Shown: positions 45,076-54,388, counted from the first letter of the stretch. The stretch is 64,000 nucleotides of DNA from Fulvivirgaceae bacterium JP3-4 (GCA_029309925.1 JARKND010000001.1:2666001-2730000); one strand, 5' to 3'. The notes: a model not told the origin generated them from the letters alone. Program-made: numbers and translations.

Positions 45076-47133
45076 TTAAAGTGATTCTTTCTTAGTCGCC
45101 AGCCTGTAAAGAATCACCATCATTCCAATAAACAACAGCGTTCCTAAAATCATGTATCCACCTTCACCGAGACCCGACACCATTCCATGTTCGACATTAA
45201 TCGCGTCAAGAACCTCCTGATAGTAAACTGAGAGGATTGCCACAATTACGCCTGTCAATGCTCCACCGGCAATCAAACCTGTAGCGAACAAACTTCCTTT
45301 TCCGAGCTCATCATCTTCTTTCTTCTGCCCTTTCCGTTCTGCGTTCCAATCGATAAAACCTTTCAATGCACCCCCGGCAAAAATGGGCAGTGTTGTTGAC
45401 AACGGAAGGTAAAGACCAATCGCGAAAGCCAACGCCTTGATGCCGCAGAGTTCAAGCGTTACCGCGATAAATACACCTACGATCACAAATTGCCAGTCGA
45501 GGTTAAATGACAAGATACCTTTCGCCAGTGTGGCCATCAATGTAGCTTGAGGTGCCGGATATTTGTCGCTGCCGATTGCGTGTTCCAGGCCCTGGGCAAC
45601 CATCTCGGGTGTTGGCGTATCAAGAATTTTGATTACCAGTCCTATGGCAATAGAAGAAACAATTGCTCCGATAAACAATGCAAGCTGCTGATACTTTGGT
45701 GTAGCCCCTATGATGTAACCCGTCTTTAAATCTTGTGATGTTGCACCAGCGTTTGCCGCAGCGATACAGATCATTCCACCGACAACGAGCGCAAGGGGCT
45801 CATAAAATTTACCAGACCATCCGACACTGGTAAAGATCAAACATGTTCCCATCAACGTTGCGATGGTCATTCCAGAGATTGGATTGTTACTGTTTCCGAC
45901 CAATCCAACGATACGGCTAGACACTGTAACGAAGAAGAATCCGAAGATTACAATCAGCACACCGATAAACAGTTTCTGGAAAATGCTGTCACCGGGAATG
46001 ATATTGCTTGGAAGAAGCGCAACAACGAGTACAAGAATCACACTGCCGATCAAGACCACTTTGAAAGAAAGATCCTGCTCCGTTCTTAACACTGTTCCGC
46101 CTGCATTTTTTTCTTTGAGTGAGCCCATGCTTTCGCGGAATGAACTGATGATTGTTGGAATGGTCTTCATCAATGTGATAAATCCTCCGGCAGCAACTGC
46201 ACCTGCACCAATTTGTCGGATGTACGCGCGATAAATTGCATCGGCATAACTTCCGAATGTGTGTGCCTGGGGATCCCACGCGCCTGGACCACCGGATGCA
46301 TTCAGGTCAGCCAGATAACCGAGCTTTACTAATTGCAAAGCGATCGTGTCGGGAGAAACGATTGTAGATAACAAAGGTGTAATCGCCCACCATGCCAAAA
46401 CTGATCCTGCGACAAGCACGCCAGAGATTCTAGGACCAATGATATAGCCGACACCTAAATACTCGGGAGTAATCTCAGCGCGGGTTGCTGCTGAAGGCCA
46501 ATATTTGTTCGCCTGTGCCGTAATGAATGCGGGGGTCTCTGCGATGAAATGAACAACCTTTTGAAGAATCGCGTAAAGCATTGCTACCCCCATTCCCATG
46601 AAGGCAGTGCGCGCAAAATCTCCGCCTTTCTCCCCCGCCTGTAATACTGAAGCACAAGCTGTTCCCTCTGGATAAGGAAGCGTTCCATGTTCTTTAACAA
46701 TCAGCGACCTCCTCAATGGGATCATCATCAATGTTCCAAGCATACCGCCAAATGCAGCAAGTATCAAAATCGTCAGATACGAGAAATAATCTGCTCCTAT
46801 ACTTTCACCATTTGCGCCTACCGACAAAAACAAAAATGCAGGCAACGTAAAAGCAACACCGGAGGCAATCGATTCACCGGCTGACCCCGTTGTCTGAATG
46901 ATATTGTTTTCGAGAATGGTCGTCTTCAGAAATTTGCGACCCAGCGTAATCGCGATCACTGCGATGGGAATCGATGCTGTTACTGTCAACCCGGCTTTCA
47001 ACGCGAGGTAAACTGTTGATGATCCGAAAAGTATTCCAAAGAGTGCTCCGAAAACAACAGACTTCATTGTGAATTCGGCTACGTTATGTTCAGGCGCCAC
47101 GTAGGGGCGAAATGATTTACCTTCCTGGCTCAT
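45076..47133 (-). CDS. OPT-family oligopeptide transporter
   Basis: This 685-aa membrane protein has about 15-16 hydrophobic segments. The N-terminal EFTMKSVVFGALFGILFGSSTVYLALKAGLTVTASIPIAVIAI and GTLPYPEGTACASVLQAG are typical of the bacterial OPT branch. NSNNPISGMTIATLMGTCLIF is a second family block. It probably imports peptides or related compounds by proton symport. It is followed on the other side of a repeat array by a POT transporter on the same strand. Confidence 0.92.
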   Translation of the reverse strand: MSQEGKSFRPYVAPEHNVAEFTMKSVVFGALFGILFGSSTVYLALKAGLTVTASIPIAVIAITLGRKFLKTTILENNIIQTTGSAGESIASGVAFTLPAFLFLSVGANGESIGADYFSYLTILILAAFGGMLGTLMMIPLRRSLIVKEHGTLPYPEGTACASVLQAGEKGGDFARTAFMGMGVAMLYAILQKVVHFIAETPAFITAQANKYWPSAATRAEITPEYLGVGYIIGPRISGVLVAGSVLAWWAITPLLSTIVSPDTIALQLVKLGYLADLNASGGPGAWDPQAHTFGSYADAIYRAYIRQIGAGAVAAGGFITLMKTIPTIISSFRESMGSLKEKNAGGTVLRTEQDLSFKVVLIGSVILVLVVALLPSNIIPGDSIFQKLFIGVLIVIFGFFFVTVSSRIVGLVGNSNNPISGMTIATLMGTCLIFTSVGWSGKFYEPLALVVGGMICIAAANAGATSQDLKTGYIIGATPKYQQLALFIGAIVSSIAIGLVIKILDTPTPEMVAQGLEHAIGSDKYPAPQATLMATLAKGILSFNLDWQFVIVGVFIAVTLELCGIKALAFAIGLYLPLSTTLPIFAGGALKGFIDWNAERKGQKKEDDELGKGSLFATGLIAGGALTGVIVAILSVYYQEVLDAINVEHGMVSGLGEGGYMILGTLLFIGMMVILYRLATKKESL

Positions 47134-47161
47134 CGGTGTACGTTTAGGTTTTTATAGCCGC

Positions 47162-47240
47162 AAGCTTCAAGCTACAAGCTGCAAGTCCGTGAGTGCCTAC
47201 CCCTCGCTTGCAGCTTGTACCTTGTAGCTCGAAGCCTGCT
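47162..47240. repeat. Inverted heptamer array AAGCTnC
   Basis: The left arm 47162-47189 has four 7-bp units (AAGCTTC, AAGCTAC, AAGCTGC, AAGTCCG). The right arm 47206-47240 has five (GCTTGCA, GCTTGTA, CCTTGTA, GCTCGAA, GCCTGCT). Read in reverse complement, the right arm is the left arm plus one extra unit. The loop is 16 bp. It lies between the POT stop and the OPT start. Confidence 0.85.
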
Positions 47241-47262
47241 CGAGTCGCAATATGAAAAAAAT

Positions 47263-48762
47263 TTACCTTATCTCTCCCATCCATTTTTTCAGTGGCCGGT
47301 TGAGGAAGATGACGATGGCTCCTGCGGCAAGCATGACAATCGCTACGGTTTTAAAGAGATTGATCATCAACTGGGTGTCGGCTGCGATGGCGGTATCGTC
47401 AAAGTTGCCAGCAAAGATTCCCGCTGAAAGATTTCCAAAGGCGAGCGCCATGAAGAACACGCCCATCATTTGACCGACAAGTCGCTGCGGTGCAAGCTTG
47501 GTCACGGCACTCAGCCCGATCGGATAAAGGCATATCTCACCAAGGGTATGCAACAGATAGGTCAGCACGAGCCACATCGGAGAAACTTTTGAGCCCCCGA
47601 TTACAAAATAGGAAGCTACCATCATTGTCACGTATCCCAGTCCCATGAGGATCAGTCCCAAAGACATTTTGATTGTCGTAGATGGATTCCTGTTGATCGC
47701 GTCAAGCTTAAGCCATAGCCACGCAAACACTGGCACGAAGATCAGCACGAATGCGGAAGAGACAGAGATAAACCATCCTGCAGGGAATTCGTTTCCGAAG
47801 AGGATGCGGTCTGTATAGCGTTCCGCGAAAAGCGTCAGTGAAGAGCCCTGACCTTCATATCCCGCGTAGAAGGCAAAAGTTGCGAGAAAGAAAACTAGGA
47901 TAACGCCTACCTTTTGTTTTTCATCTTTGGTAAGATCCTCGAACGTGAAAACGTAAATGAAGTATAACAGCGCTCCTGCTCCGAGCACATAGGCCGATCC
48001 GCGTGCGAGCACTACCGGATCAATGGTAATCACTTTTGTCATGAGCAGAACAACCAGCACAGCCAGTAGCGACACCGTTATCCAGAGCGCAGTGCGTATT
48101 CCTTTTTCGCGTCCTTCCTGTGCTTTCGCGTCTGGCAGTCGGGACGGCTCTTTACCTGCAGCCCCGAGATGTTTCTCCGTCAGTTTATATTGAATCACAC
48201 CGATAAACATTCCAACGCCCGCAGCCGCGAAACCATAATGCCAGTCGATGTTCTCACCAAGATAGCTGATGATGAGCGGGCCGAGGAACCCACCGAGGTT
48301 GATGCCCATGAAGAATATGTAAAAGCCCGAGTCGCGCTTGGCCTGCTCCTGTGGCGGATATAATTCACCCACGAGGCTACTCACATTTGGTTTAAGAAAC
48401 CCTGTACCAATGGTGATCAGGAAAAGCCCGAGAAAAAATGTCTCCGCAAATGGAAGCGCGAGGCATAAATGCCCTACGGTGATGATACATCCGCCATAAA
48501 AGACCGCGTTACGCAGTCCGAAGAGTCGGTCAGCCAGCCAGCCTCCAGGGAGTGAAAGGAGATAGACAAGCATCGTATAAAGACCATAAATCGCCCCACT
48601 TGTTCGTTCGCTCAACCCCATCCCACCTGTTTCCACGGTTCCCACCATAAAAAGAAACAACAATCCGCGCATGCCATAGAAGCTCATCCGCTCCCACATC
48701 TCAGTAAAAAACAGGGTGGCCAGCCCACGCGGGTGACCAAAGAAACTTTTGTCAAAAGTCAT
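47263..48762 (-). CDS. POT-family proton-dependent peptide MFS transporter
   Basis: This 499-aa membrane protein starts FFGHPRGLATLFFTEMWERMSFYGMRGLLFLFMV, containing the ExxER-type motif (EMWERMSFYG) of peptide/H+ symporters. GGWLADRLFGLRNAVFYGG, GTGFLKPNVSSLVGELY and FYIFFMGINLGGFLGPLI are further POT markers. It imports di- and tripeptides. With the OPT gene upstream it makes a peptide-uptake pair. Confidence 0.95.
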   Translation of the reverse strand: MTFDKSFFGHPRGLATLFFTEMWERMSFYGMRGLLFLFMVGTVETGGMGLSERTSGAIYGLYTMLVYLLSLPGGWLADRLFGLRNAVFYGGCIITVGHLCLALPFAETFFLGLFLITIGTGFLKPNVSSLVGELYPPQEQAKRDSGFYIFFMGINLGGFLGPLIISYLGENIDWHYGFAAAGVGMFIGVIQYKLTEKHLGAAGKEPSRLPDAKAQEGREKGIRTALWITVSLLAVLVVLLMTKVITIDPVVLARGSAYVLGAGALLYFIYVFTFEDLTKDEKQKVGVILVFFLATFAFYAGYEGQGSSLTLFAERYTDRILFGNEFPAGWFISVSSAFVLIFVPVFAWLWLKLDAINRNPSTTIKMSLGLILMGLGYVTMMVASYFVIGGSKVSPMWLVLTYLLHTLGEICLYPIGLSAVTKLAPQRLVGQMMGVFFMALAFGNLSAGIFAGNFDDTAIAADTQLMINLFKTVAIVMLAAGAIVIFLNRPLKKWMGEIR

Positions 48763-48896
48763 TCGGGTATTTGTTCATTAAGCGGAAATATAAATCACTT
48801 TAAGAATATTTTAAGCCGCCCGAAAGTACCTGTTGCAACGGAGAATCGCAAACGTGTGTGCAATAAGGCACAGAAACAAAAACTGCATTGCAAACG

Positions 48897-48925
48897 ATTG
48901 AAACGGCATAAATTTAGTACCTTTG
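48897..48925 (+). promoter_or_regulatory. pckA promoter
   Basis: ATTG, then 17 bp, then TACCTTTG, a good fit to the Bacteroidota -33/-7 pattern, ending 25 bp before the pckA ATG. Confidence 0.6.
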
Positions 48926-48950
48926 GGAACTCATTAACCCAAAACACAAC

Positions 48951-50564
48951 ATGTTAGAATTAGGACTAAAGCCTGCAAATGCCACGGTAAGGGACCTTGG
49001 CATTTCGGATGGTAAAGCGCATTGGAATCTTGCACCGGAGTTATTGGCGAAGCGCTCAGTTGCTGCTGGCCAGGCAACGATGACAAGCAGTGGTGCTATT
49101 GCTGTGGATACCGGGGAGTTTACAGGCCGGTCTCCTAAGGACAAGTTTACTGTAAAAGACAGTGTCACGGCCAATACTGTCTGGTGGAATAACTTCAATA
49201 TTCCTTTCGATGCGGAGAAGTTTGACCAGCTGTACATTAAAATGATCAATTACTTCGAAGGCAAAGAATTCTATGTCCGCGATGTGTACGCCTGCGCTGA
49301 CTGGAGATACAGAATGAATATCCGCGTGATCAATGAATACGCATGGTCAAACCTCTTCGTCTATAACATGTTCCTGAAGCCGAGTGAAAAGGAGCTTCAG
49401 AATTTCCAGGCTGAGTGGCTTATCCTGAACGCGCCTGGTTTCAAGGCGAATCCGGCAACGGATGGAACACGCCAGCATAACTTTTCCATCATCGACTTCA
49501 AACGCAAGATCATTCTCATCGGAGGAAGCGGATATACAGGCGAGATCAAGAAGGGAGTTTTCACTGCGCTCAATTACATTCTTCCTCAGCAAAAAAATGT
49601 CCTGTCGATGCATTGCTCTGCAAACATTGGTGAGAAGGGCGATACCGCTATCTTCTTCGGTTTGTCCGGCACCGGCAAGACAACGCTTTCAGCGGATCCA
49701 AACCGCAGGCTTATTGGCGATGATGAGCACGGCTGGACATCAGACAATGTGATCTTCAACTTCGAAGGCGGTTGTTATGCGAAAACGATCGACCTGTCCG
49801 AAGAAAAGGAACCGGACATCTATCGAGCTATTAAGCCAGGAGCGCTCCTCGAAAATGTTGGCTTTAAGAAAGGCAGCAATGAAGTTGATTATAAGGACGG
49901 GAGCCGCACAGAGAACACGCGGGTCAGCTACCCGATTGAACACATACACAACATTGCTGTTCCTTCTCTCGGCTTAAACCCAAAAAATATATTCTTCCTG
50001 ACGTGTGACGCATTTGGAGTACTCCCTCCTATTTCCAAACTCACCCCGGGCCAGGCTGCATTCCACTTTATCAGTGGATATACAGCGAAGGTGGCAGGAA
50101 CAGAAGCCGATGTCACTGAACCGACAATGACTTTCTCCGCATGTTTCGGAGCTCCGTTTATGCCGTTGCATCCTACGAAATACGCAGAAATGCTGAGCAA
50201 GAAAATGCAGGAAGCAAAAGTCAACGTGTGGCTTGTTAACACAGGGTGGTCTGGTGGTGCTTATGGTGTTGGAAAACGCATGAGTCTGAAATACACACGC
50301 GCATTGATCACCGCAGCGCTGAATGGCGAGCTTGACAACGTGCAATACAAAACCGATGAAGTGTTTGGTCTCGCAATGCCAATGGCTTGTCCTGGCGTTC
50401 CTGCAGAGATCCTCAACCCGAGAAATACCTGGCAGGATAAAGATGCTTATGATAACAAGGCGAATTTCCTGGCGAATGCGTTCGTCACGAATTTCGAAAA
50501 GTTTGCATCTTATGCAAATGAAGAAATCATGGCTGGTGCACCTCATGTTCGTGCAACTGCCTGA
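48951..50564 (+). CDS. pckA: Phosphoenolpyruvate carboxykinase (ATP)
   Basis: This 537-aa ATP-type PEPCK converts oxaloacetate to PEP. The P-loop GLSGTGKTTLSADP is near residue 243. TGEFTGRSPKDKF is the oxaloacetate-site region, and GEKGDTAIFFGLS, GDDEHGW (metal site), NTGWSGGAYGVGKRM and RNTWQDKDAYD are further marks. A single gene with its own promoter and terminator, it is central to gluconeogenesis when growing on peptides imported by the neighbouring transporters. Confidence 0.98.
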   Translation: MLELGLKPANATVRDLGISDGKAHWNLAPELLAKRSVAAGQATMTSSGAIAVDTGEFTGRSPKDKFTVKDSVTANTVWWNNFNIPFDAEKFDQLYIKMINYFEGKEFYVRDVYACADWRYRMNIRVINEYAWSNLFVYNMFLKPSEKELQNFQAEWLILNAPGFKANPATDGTRQHNFSIIDFKRKIILIGGSGYTGEIKKGVFTALNYILPQQKNVLSMHCSANIGEKGDTAIFFGLSGTGKTTLSADPNRRLIGDDEHGWTSDNVIFNFEGGCYAKTIDLSEEKEPDIYRAIKPGALLENVGFKKGSNEVDYKDGSRTENTRVSYPIEHIHNIAVPSLGLNPKNIFFLTCDAFGVLPPISKLTPGQAAFHFISGYTAKVAGTEADVTEPTMTFSACFGAPFMPLHPTKYAEMLSKKMQEAKVNVWLVNTGWSGGAYGVGKRMSLKYTRALITAALNGELDNVQYKTDEVFGLAMPMACPGVPAEILNPRNTWQDKDAYDNKANFLANAFVTNFEKFASYANEEIMAGAPHVRATA

Positions 50565-50586
50565 TCGATAGATTATGTTTAGAGTG

Positions 50587-50615
50587 AAAAGCCGCTTGTC
50601 ACAGCGGCTTTTTTG
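50587..50615 (+). terminator. Terminator of pckA
   Basis: AAAAGCCGCT and AGCGGCTTTT form a 10-bp perfect stem with loop TGTCAC, followed by a T run. Confidence 0.92.
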
Positions 50616-50709
50616 TTGGTATAATTTTGGCGTGATTTTTTTGTGAATTGCGGATGACTTTTTATTATTCCGGTTCTGAAAATCTTAAACACTAAAATTA
50701 TTACTGACT

Positions 50710-51210
50710 ATGAGGCTGTTAACAATTATCCTGGCAATGGTATGTATCCTGTCGGCCAACACGACTCAGGCGCAAACCACAAAGCCTACTACGAAAGCAA
50801 CCACCGCATCTAAAGCGACTTTCACTGATGAGGATCTGAAGAAGTATGCTGTTACAATGGATTCTGTCAAAGGAATGCAGCTCACTTTAAATGAAATCAT
50901 TGCTGAAATGGTGCAAAAAAATACTGTAATGCCGGTACAGCGTTACAACGAGCTTTTCAAAATCGCAGATGATCAGGCAAAGCTTGCGGAAAAACAAGCT
51001 ACTCCGGAGGAAGTGAAATTCCTGAAAGATGTTGCTGACAAGCGGGCTGAAGAAATGGCGCGTGTGAATGCAACTTACCAGGCACTTGTAAAAGAATACG
51101 TTGGCGTAAAGACGTTTAACGCTATTAAGAAATCCCTTGAGACCGACCAGGAACTGAAGGCGAAATATGACAACATGACCAAGGAATTGGATTCCAAGGG
51201 TGGCGAATAA
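50710..51210 (+). CDS. Hypothetical secreted helical protein
   Basis: This 166-aa protein has signal peptide MRLLTIILAMVCILSANTTQAQ. A Thr/Lys-rich linker (TTKPTTKATTASKAT) and a helical domain follow (about 38-166, DEDLKKYAVTMDSVKGMQLTLNEIIAEMV...DKRAEEMARVNATYQALVKEYVG). The pattern resembles DUF4168-like periplasmic proteins, but I am not certain. Single gene with its own terminator. Confidence 0.78.
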   Translation: MRLLTIILAMVCILSANTTQAQTTKPTTKATTASKATFTDEDLKKYAVTMDSVKGMQLTLNEIIAEMVQKNTVMPVQRYNELFKIADDQAKLAEKQATPEEVKFLKDVADKRAEEMARVNATYQALVKEYVGVKTFNAIKKSLETDQELKAKYDNMTKELDSKGGE

Positions 51211-51238
51211 TTCCGCATCTTGATGATGTTCATTAATC

Positions 51239-51269
51239 AGAGTCTCTCATTTGGGAGACTCTTCTTTTT
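51239..51269 (+). terminator. Terminator of the secreted helical protein gene
   Basis: AGAGTCTC and GAGACTCT form an 8-bp stem followed by TCTTTTTA. It reaches the stop codon of the small convergent gene at 51268. Confidence 0.85.
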
Positions 51270-51435
51270 AGATTAACGCAACCTGACTCAACTCTTTTCC
51301 TACCTGCTGTAGTCCTTCAAGAATCCTTTCCGTTTGCTTTCGAGAGGGTTTTTTCCTTCCCTGTATATACTGCGCGAGCAGCGTGTAGTTCATACGATTG
51401 AATTCAAAGAAATTTGTCAACTCGCTGATTTTCAT
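51268..51435 (-). CDS. Small HTH (XRE-like) DNA-binding protein
   Basis: This 55-aa frame reads MKISELTNFFEFNRMNYTLLAQYIQGRKKPSRKQTERILEGLQQVGKELSQVALI (shown in segments: N-terminal FFEFNRMNYTLLAQYIQG, then KKPSRKQTERILEGLQQV). The second part is the recognition-helix pattern of XRE/Cro-like proteins (LLAQYIQGRKKPSRKQTERIL). No coding gene covers this strand otherwise. The ATG is preceded by AT-rich DNA. It ends within the terminator of the convergent gene. It is below normal gene-finder lengths and may be missed. Function unknown. Confidence 0.6.
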   Translation of the reverse strand: MKISELTNFFEFNRMNYTLLAQYIQGRKKPSRKQTERILEGLQQVGKELSQVALI

Positions 51436-51564
51436 TAAATTTGCGGTCCGGCAGCCCGGAAGGCCCTCTTAAATCGATTTGTCTAAAGCTCAATTCGTAC
51501 CAGGAGAAGTTCTTCCTGAAGCAGCCTCAAACTTTTTGTCCGGGAAGTCAGTTTAAAGCAAAGC

Positions 51565-52353
51565 ATGAAGTATTTCCTAACCTGTAGTTTTCTACTAATA
51601 AGTGTCCTTTTGAAACCGGCCGTTGCGCAGGACGCTGAGGCTTATCTCAACGCGTTGCTGAGTACTGAAGCAGTTTTTGACACTACCGCTTTTGTTGCGC
51701 TGGAAGCAGAATCGGAAGTAACTATGGCCGAACGTGAAGATGTATGGAAAGCCTGGCAGACTGTGGAGAACTTCACCTACGGAAAAGACCGCGGCAGTCT
51801 TCCAATGATTGCCGATTTAAATTCGCTTCACCCCTACTTCAGAGATCGTATTGCAGAACTGATTGAAGTGTGCAAAGCCCAGGGCATTGAGCTGGCTGTC
51901 GTAGAATCATATCGCACACACGCAAAGCAGGCTGAGTATTTTGGAATGGGAAGAAAGTATACACGGTCAAAAGGCGGAAATTCAAAACATCAGTACGGAC
52001 TTGCTGTGGATGTTGTTCCGGTCATCGATGGAAAAGCAGTTTGGGAAAATCACGCACTCTGGCGGAAGATCGGTGTGAATGGCGAACGCCTCGGCCTACG
52101 CTGGGGAGGACGCTGGAGAGCACCATACGATCCCGCGCATTTTGAATGGAGCGGTGGCATCACCACCACTCAACTCGCCAAAGGAATGTTGCCGGCAATC
52201 CCGCGATCTAAGAGCTCATTGTACCCATGCCTCGAAGAAGAGATCAAAAAACTTCAGGAGTATTGGGAAGCCTGGGAAACGGAACAGGCCGTGATGGCCA
52301 GTTCAGCAAAAACAGTGGTGCGTTCAGGTGGCGCAACAGGTCAGAAGCCTTAG
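51565..52353 (+). CDS. M15-family D-Ala-D-Ala carboxypeptidase/L-Ala-D-Glu peptidase
   Basis: This 262-aa exported peptidase has signal peptide MKYFLTCSFLLISVLLKPAVAQ. The zinc-site pattern is SKHQYGLAVDVVPV (His and Asp ligands) and DPAHFEW (third His). LKSLHPYFRDRIAELIEVCKAQGIEL-like text (SLHPYFRDRIAELIEVCKAQG) leads to ESYRTHAKQAEYF. It resembles endolysin-like CwlK enzymes that cut peptidoglycan stem peptides, here probably for cell-wall turnover. It ends 4 bp into the convergent OmpA gene. Confidence 0.9.
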   Translation: MKYFLTCSFLLISVLLKPAVAQDAEAYLNALLSTEAVFDTTAFVALEAESEVTMAEREDVWKAWQTVENFTYGKDRGSLPMIADLNSLHPYFRDRIAELIEVCKAQGIELAVVESYRTHAKQAEYFGMGRKYTRSKGGNSKHQYGLAVDVVPVIDGKAVWENHALWRKIGVNGERLGLRWGGRWRAPYDPAHFEWSGGITTTQLAKGMLPAIPRSKSSLYPCLEEEIKKLQEYWEAWETEQAVMASSAKTVVRSGGATGQKP

Positions 52354-53024
52354 TCTTTCAGAATTCTCATTTCTACCCGCCTGTTATGTGCGCGGTCTTC
52401 CGGAGTCATTTCGTTTCGCAACGGCTTTGAGCCACCGAAAGCTTTAGTCTTAACCCTGGATTTTTTGATTCCCTTTTTGACTAGATAACTTTTCACCGCG
52501 TCAACACGCTGCTGCGAAAGCTTGAGGTTTGCATCCGGAGACCCAACATTGTCGGTATGCCCTTCGAGCTGGATTTCAATTCTTGGATTTTCCTCCATCA
52601 TCAATGCAATTTCATCGAGTTCCGGAAAAGATTCGGCCTGGATCGTTGATTTTCCCTGCGCGAAAATGAGGTGATTCAAACGGATGGCGTCTCCTGAACG
52701 CGAAAGCTTAATGTCGCGTACAATTGCCTTTCTGGCAACGTCCATATCTTTCGGATCGACAATGATGGTCTTGGGCGTATAGCCCTGCGCTTCGGCCGTA
52801 ATTTTATAGCGCGCTGTGCCGAATATCTGAAACGAAAATGTGCTGTCGTTGAAATCTCCGTGGATACTGCCTGTAGGGATGCTGGAATATCTTATCGATG
52901 CGAGGATGCCTTTGTTCGTTCGCGCATCCGTAACCTTTCCGTAGGCAAGCATTTCATCGGTCTGACCATTGCAAAGCAACGCATTGAGCAGAAGTAAAAC
53001 TCCAATACTTACCTGACGGTTCAT
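52350..53024 (-). CDS. OmpA-family outer-membrane/peptidoglycan-linked protein
   Basis: This 224-aa protein has signal peptide MNRQVSIGVLLLLNALLCNGQ. An N-terminal carboxypeptidase-like sandwich (YGKVTDARTNKGILASIRYSS) is followed by the OmpA domain from about residue 115: LNHLIFAQGKSTIQAESFPELDEIALMMEENPRIEIQLEGHTDNVGS and NLKLSQQRVDAVKSYLVKKGI...RVKTKAFGGSKPL. The domain binds peptidoglycan. Its stop overlaps that of the M15 peptidase (convergent). Confidence 0.92.
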   Translation of the reverse strand: MNRQVSIGVLLLLNALLCNGQTDEMLAYGKVTDARTNKGILASIRYSSIPTGSIHGDFNDSTFSFQIFGTARYKITAEAQGYTPKTIIVDPKDMDVARKAIVRDIKLSRSGDAIRLNHLIFAQGKSTIQAESFPELDEIALMMEENPRIEIQLEGHTDNVGSPDANLKLSQQRVDAVKSYLVKKGIKKSRVKTKAFGGSKPLRNEMTPEDRAHNRRVEMRILKD

Positions 53025-53072
53025 GTATCGAAGTTAGTGATCTTCAAAGACTCTGCAAAGCATTCAGCCGAT

Positions 53073-53954
53073 TTAGGCGGCTCTTCGTGCTTTCGGATGG
53101 AACAGCTTGCCCATCCACCCAGCAGTTTCTGCCCACAGAGACTGCTGCATGTCCTTCCTGAAGAATCCGAAATGACCTATGCTCCTTTGCATCACATCAT
53201 CGGGCTTCAGCTGCCACTGACTCCACTTCACGTTTGAATACCTGCGCATGAGGTCCATAACAGCCGGAGCCGGAGCCAGTTTATCATCAGTAAAGTTGAT
53301 CATCAGCGCAGGGAGCTGAATCGCTTCAAACTTTTGTTGCTCTTCAGGAAATTCATCAAACATATAATTTTCAGACCTCGCCCAACGCGACCATTGCATG
53401 GCAACACCTGCCGGGAGATCTTCAAATAAGCCGAGCTTCTTCGCGGGAAAGTAGCCTGCAATCTTTGTAAAGAATGGGATCAGGAAATACCAGAAGGCAA
53501 CCAGTTTCACCTTCTGCAGTCCGCCACCGAAGTTTTTAGTGAAAGGCGTCTGCGCACCAACCATCACGACAGCTTCAACTTTTTGCGTAAGCGCAGACAG
53601 TCCTGTGATCTGGCCGCCTACACTATGACCAATCACAATCACGCGTGCATTGACATGCGTCTGAAAAACATTCTGCAGCATGGTGTGATAATCCCACGTG
53701 CCCCAGTCGCGCATTGAAGCTTTGAAGCCGCGCAGCGTTTTAGGTCGCGAGTGCCCGATGCCACGGTAGTCGTAAGTGTACACCGTATAGCCTTCGCGCG
53801 CAAGGAATGTGGCAAAGTTGGCGTAAAACCTTTGCTTCACGCCTGTGGCTGAATTAATGAGAACTACTTTGCTGGTGGGGTTCTCAGGACTAAACCTGGT
53901 GGCAGAAAGGACAAATCCGTCTGTTGTCACAATCCGCAAAAACTCTTTCGTCAT
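53073..53954 (-). CDS. Alpha/beta hydrolase
   Basis: This 293-aa hydrolase reads KVVLINSATGVKQRFYANFATFLAREGYTVYTYDYRGIGHSRP, then the nucleophile in VIGHSVGGQITGL, and a late MQRSIGHFGFFR with the likely catalytic His. The YheT/serine aminopeptidase-like type acts on small esters or amides. Unlike enzymes with a lid insert, it has a 60-residue amphipathic middle. No signal peptide. Substrate unknown; monocistronic. Confidence 0.85.
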   Translation of the reverse strand: MTKEFLRIVTTDGFVLSATRFSPENPTSKVVLINSATGVKQRFYANFATFLAREGYTVYTYDYRGIGHSRPKTLRGFKASMRDWGTWDYHTMLQNVFQTHVNARVIVIGHSVGGQITGLSALTQKVEAVVMVGAQTPFTKNFGGGLQKVKLVAFWYFLIPFFTKIAGYFPAKKLGLFEDLPAGVAMQWSRWARSENYMFDEFPEEQQKFEAIQLPALMINFTDDKLAPAPAVMDLMRRYSNVKWSQWQLKPDDVMQRSIGHFGFFRKDMQQSLWAETAGWMGKLFHPKARRAA

Positions 53955-54086
53955 ATGGGGTAATAGGCAACTAATACTGATGAATGGCTTTCGGGGTTGC
54001 GTTTGGAACGAATAAGATTACATGTTTTAAGAAGATGAAACCTTGAATGAACTTTTGCGTAGCTGTTCGGTTTCGGTCTTTGAAGC

Positions 54087-54128
54087 GTCACTGGTCACTA
54101 GTCACTAGTCATTAGGCATTAGGCATTG
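54087..54128. repeat. Heptamer array GTCACTA/GGCATTA
   Basis: Six 7-bp units in a row: GTCACTG, GTCACTA twice, GTCATTA, GGCATTA, GGCATTG. It lies in the 466-bp gap 53955-54420, which has no gene but four such arrays. Confidence 0.8.
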
Positions 54129-54200
54129 GTGAATTCTCGAAGTTCCGAGCGCAAGGAAGAATGGGAAGCCGGGGAGTGCCGGTAAGAATGGAATGCCAGG

Positions 54201-54235
54201 AATTTTAAAATTTCAAATTTCAAATTAAAAATTCC
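54201..54235. repeat. Heptamer array AAATTTC
   Basis: Five units: AATTTTA, AAATTTC, AAATTTC, AAATTAA, AAATTCC. The ends (GGAATTTT and AAAATTCC) are complementary, so the array itself folds as a hairpin. Confidence 0.75.
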
Positions 54236-54320
54236 TTGAAACGAGGTTTGTGAGTTAATAATACGCGACTCTCGTCAACGAGTACTACATGAGGAAGGCA
54301 AAAAAATGTGCAGCCAGCTA

Positions 54321-54341
54321 GTCACTAGTCATTGGTCAGAA
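54321..54341. repeat. Heptamer array GTCACTA, second copy
   Basis: Three units (GTCACTA, GTCATTG, GTCAGAA) in the same orientation as the array at 54087-54128, about 190 bp downstream of it. Confidence 0.6.
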
Positions 54342-54388
54342 AAAGGAAAACAGGAATGCGAAGATTGAATGCGAAGCACAGGGGCCTA

